Shown here piece by piece: positions 63,393 through 64,000 of a stretch of DNA of 64,000 nt. How positions within the stretch are numbered: position 1 is the stretch's first letter; the number at the start of each line of letters is the position of its first letter. The notes beneath the pieces are model-generated. The model ran no database searches. It had not been told where the DNA came from and worked only from the letters and a program-made list of their open reading frames with translations. The position numbers and the translations under genes were made by a program. Source of the DNA: Chlorops oryzae (lineage: Eukaryota > Arthropoda > Insecta > Diptera > Chloropidae); contig CM035806.1 of the NCBI GenBank assembly GCA_020466095.1, forward strand, positions 61,888,229 through 61,952,228. The letters run 5' to 3'.

Positions 63393-64000
63393 GCCAAAAT
63401 AGCATTCGATAATGGTGGCAACCCTGTTATTGTAGATAGAATTCCATCTCCTTCCAATTCTACGCCAATGTATTACGTTGGAACCACCAGTTCGATGGTC
63501 CGAGTCGCAACTATGGTTGGACTAATGGATAGAGGTAGTTCGGAGTATTCATTCTATAATGTTGCGGCGATTTCCTCTTGGCTCCATCAAATATCTGTGG
63601 CCACGCTTCTCAACTTCTCGACCTACTTGCACAACAACGATACACCAACCCGCGATTGGGCAGGGTACATCGATATATGGCCGTCAATATCTAGGCGTGG
63701 TGAGTTGGTCGATATGAAGTGCAACTTAGTCGGGAGATTTTTCGGTCACATAGTGGCTTATGACATGCACGAGAGGTGGCGAAATTGGGACATGGCGTGG
63801 ATACCCGCATATTATTTCGGCCTGTACCCATACAACACCCAGGAGTGGTGGTCGAATAGTCCAGCTCCATTCTATGCAACTATTCAATGGCTCGAGAAGT
63901 TAAAGCTGTCTAGCTCGCCACCCCAAATAATGCCATTAACTGTCACGCTAGCCTACAGTCAACCCATAGAATGTACCCCGCTTAACACAGAAGCGATAAA
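63393..64000 (+). CDS. Virus-like capsid gene, copy B, third frame segment, runs off window
   Basis: The same reading frame stays open for 202 codons from the TAA at 63390 to the window end. An internal ATG is at 63468. It is rich in Trp and Tyr (for example WRNWDMAW and YFGLYPYNTQEWW). The corresponding part of copy A is interrupted by a one-base loss near 54457, while this copy is uninterrupted. The gene should continue about 0.9 kb past the window, judging from copy A. Confidence 0.6.

Overview
The window looks like AT-rich, non-coding-dominated DNA of a true fly (Diptera; a tephritid-type genome would fit, but this is inference). The grounds are a very high density of small DNA transposons, two families of Helentron/HINE-like elements with subterminal inverted repeats, jockey-type LINE and tRNA-headed SINE remnants, a ~61 bp intron, and an arthropod-type initiator (TCAGT) 30 bp downstream of a TATA box. 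Only one host gene is recognisable: two minus-strand exons (2069-2260 and 7617-7692) of a PIR1/DUSP11-like RNA 5'-phosphatase. Its 5.4 kb intron is filled with transposons, and its start and catalytic exons are not visible.

Layout. 1-8 kb: HINE-like copy, MITEs, a hAT element with 8 bp target duplication, and a fold-back element with 289 bp arms, around the two host exons. 8-32 kb: a graveyard of TIR elements, many with checkable target duplications (TTA/TAA, TTAA, 8 bp, TA), a Tc1 pseudogene, a hAT with a surviving dimerisation domain, deeply nested insertions at 20.4-24.7 kb, and a probably error-rich sequence stretch at 11.7-13.8 kb. 32.3-39.2 kb: a satellite array of about 45 monomers of 121 or ~132 bp, split by a HINE-like insertion that holds a 100-N assembly gap. 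39.3-42.1 kb: two more HINE-like copies, one with an eight-unit 127 bp array and a nested MITE. 44-49.4 kb: SINE/tRNA-like heads, a jockey RT tail, and a decayed transposase-like gene interrupted by a hAT MITE, with its N-terminal part lying separately in the opposite orientation.

49.8-64 kb is the most unusual part. A Ty3/gypsy-type pol (protease tail, RT, RNase H, integrase) lies between two copies of an LTR (starts 49822 and 59410, 9588 bp apart). The place where gag and the protease N-terminus should be is occupied by a long open frame resembling a dsRNA-virus (toti-like) capsid, preceded by an antisense piece of the element's own integrase. The same LTR-antisense integrase-capsid order starts again after the second LTR and runs off the window. 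This is either a chimeric retroelement that took up a viral coat gene, or a virus/retrotransposon cDNA fusion that was tandemly duplicated. Parts of the first copy (50240-51597) look like unpolished long-read gap fill, so indels there may be technical.
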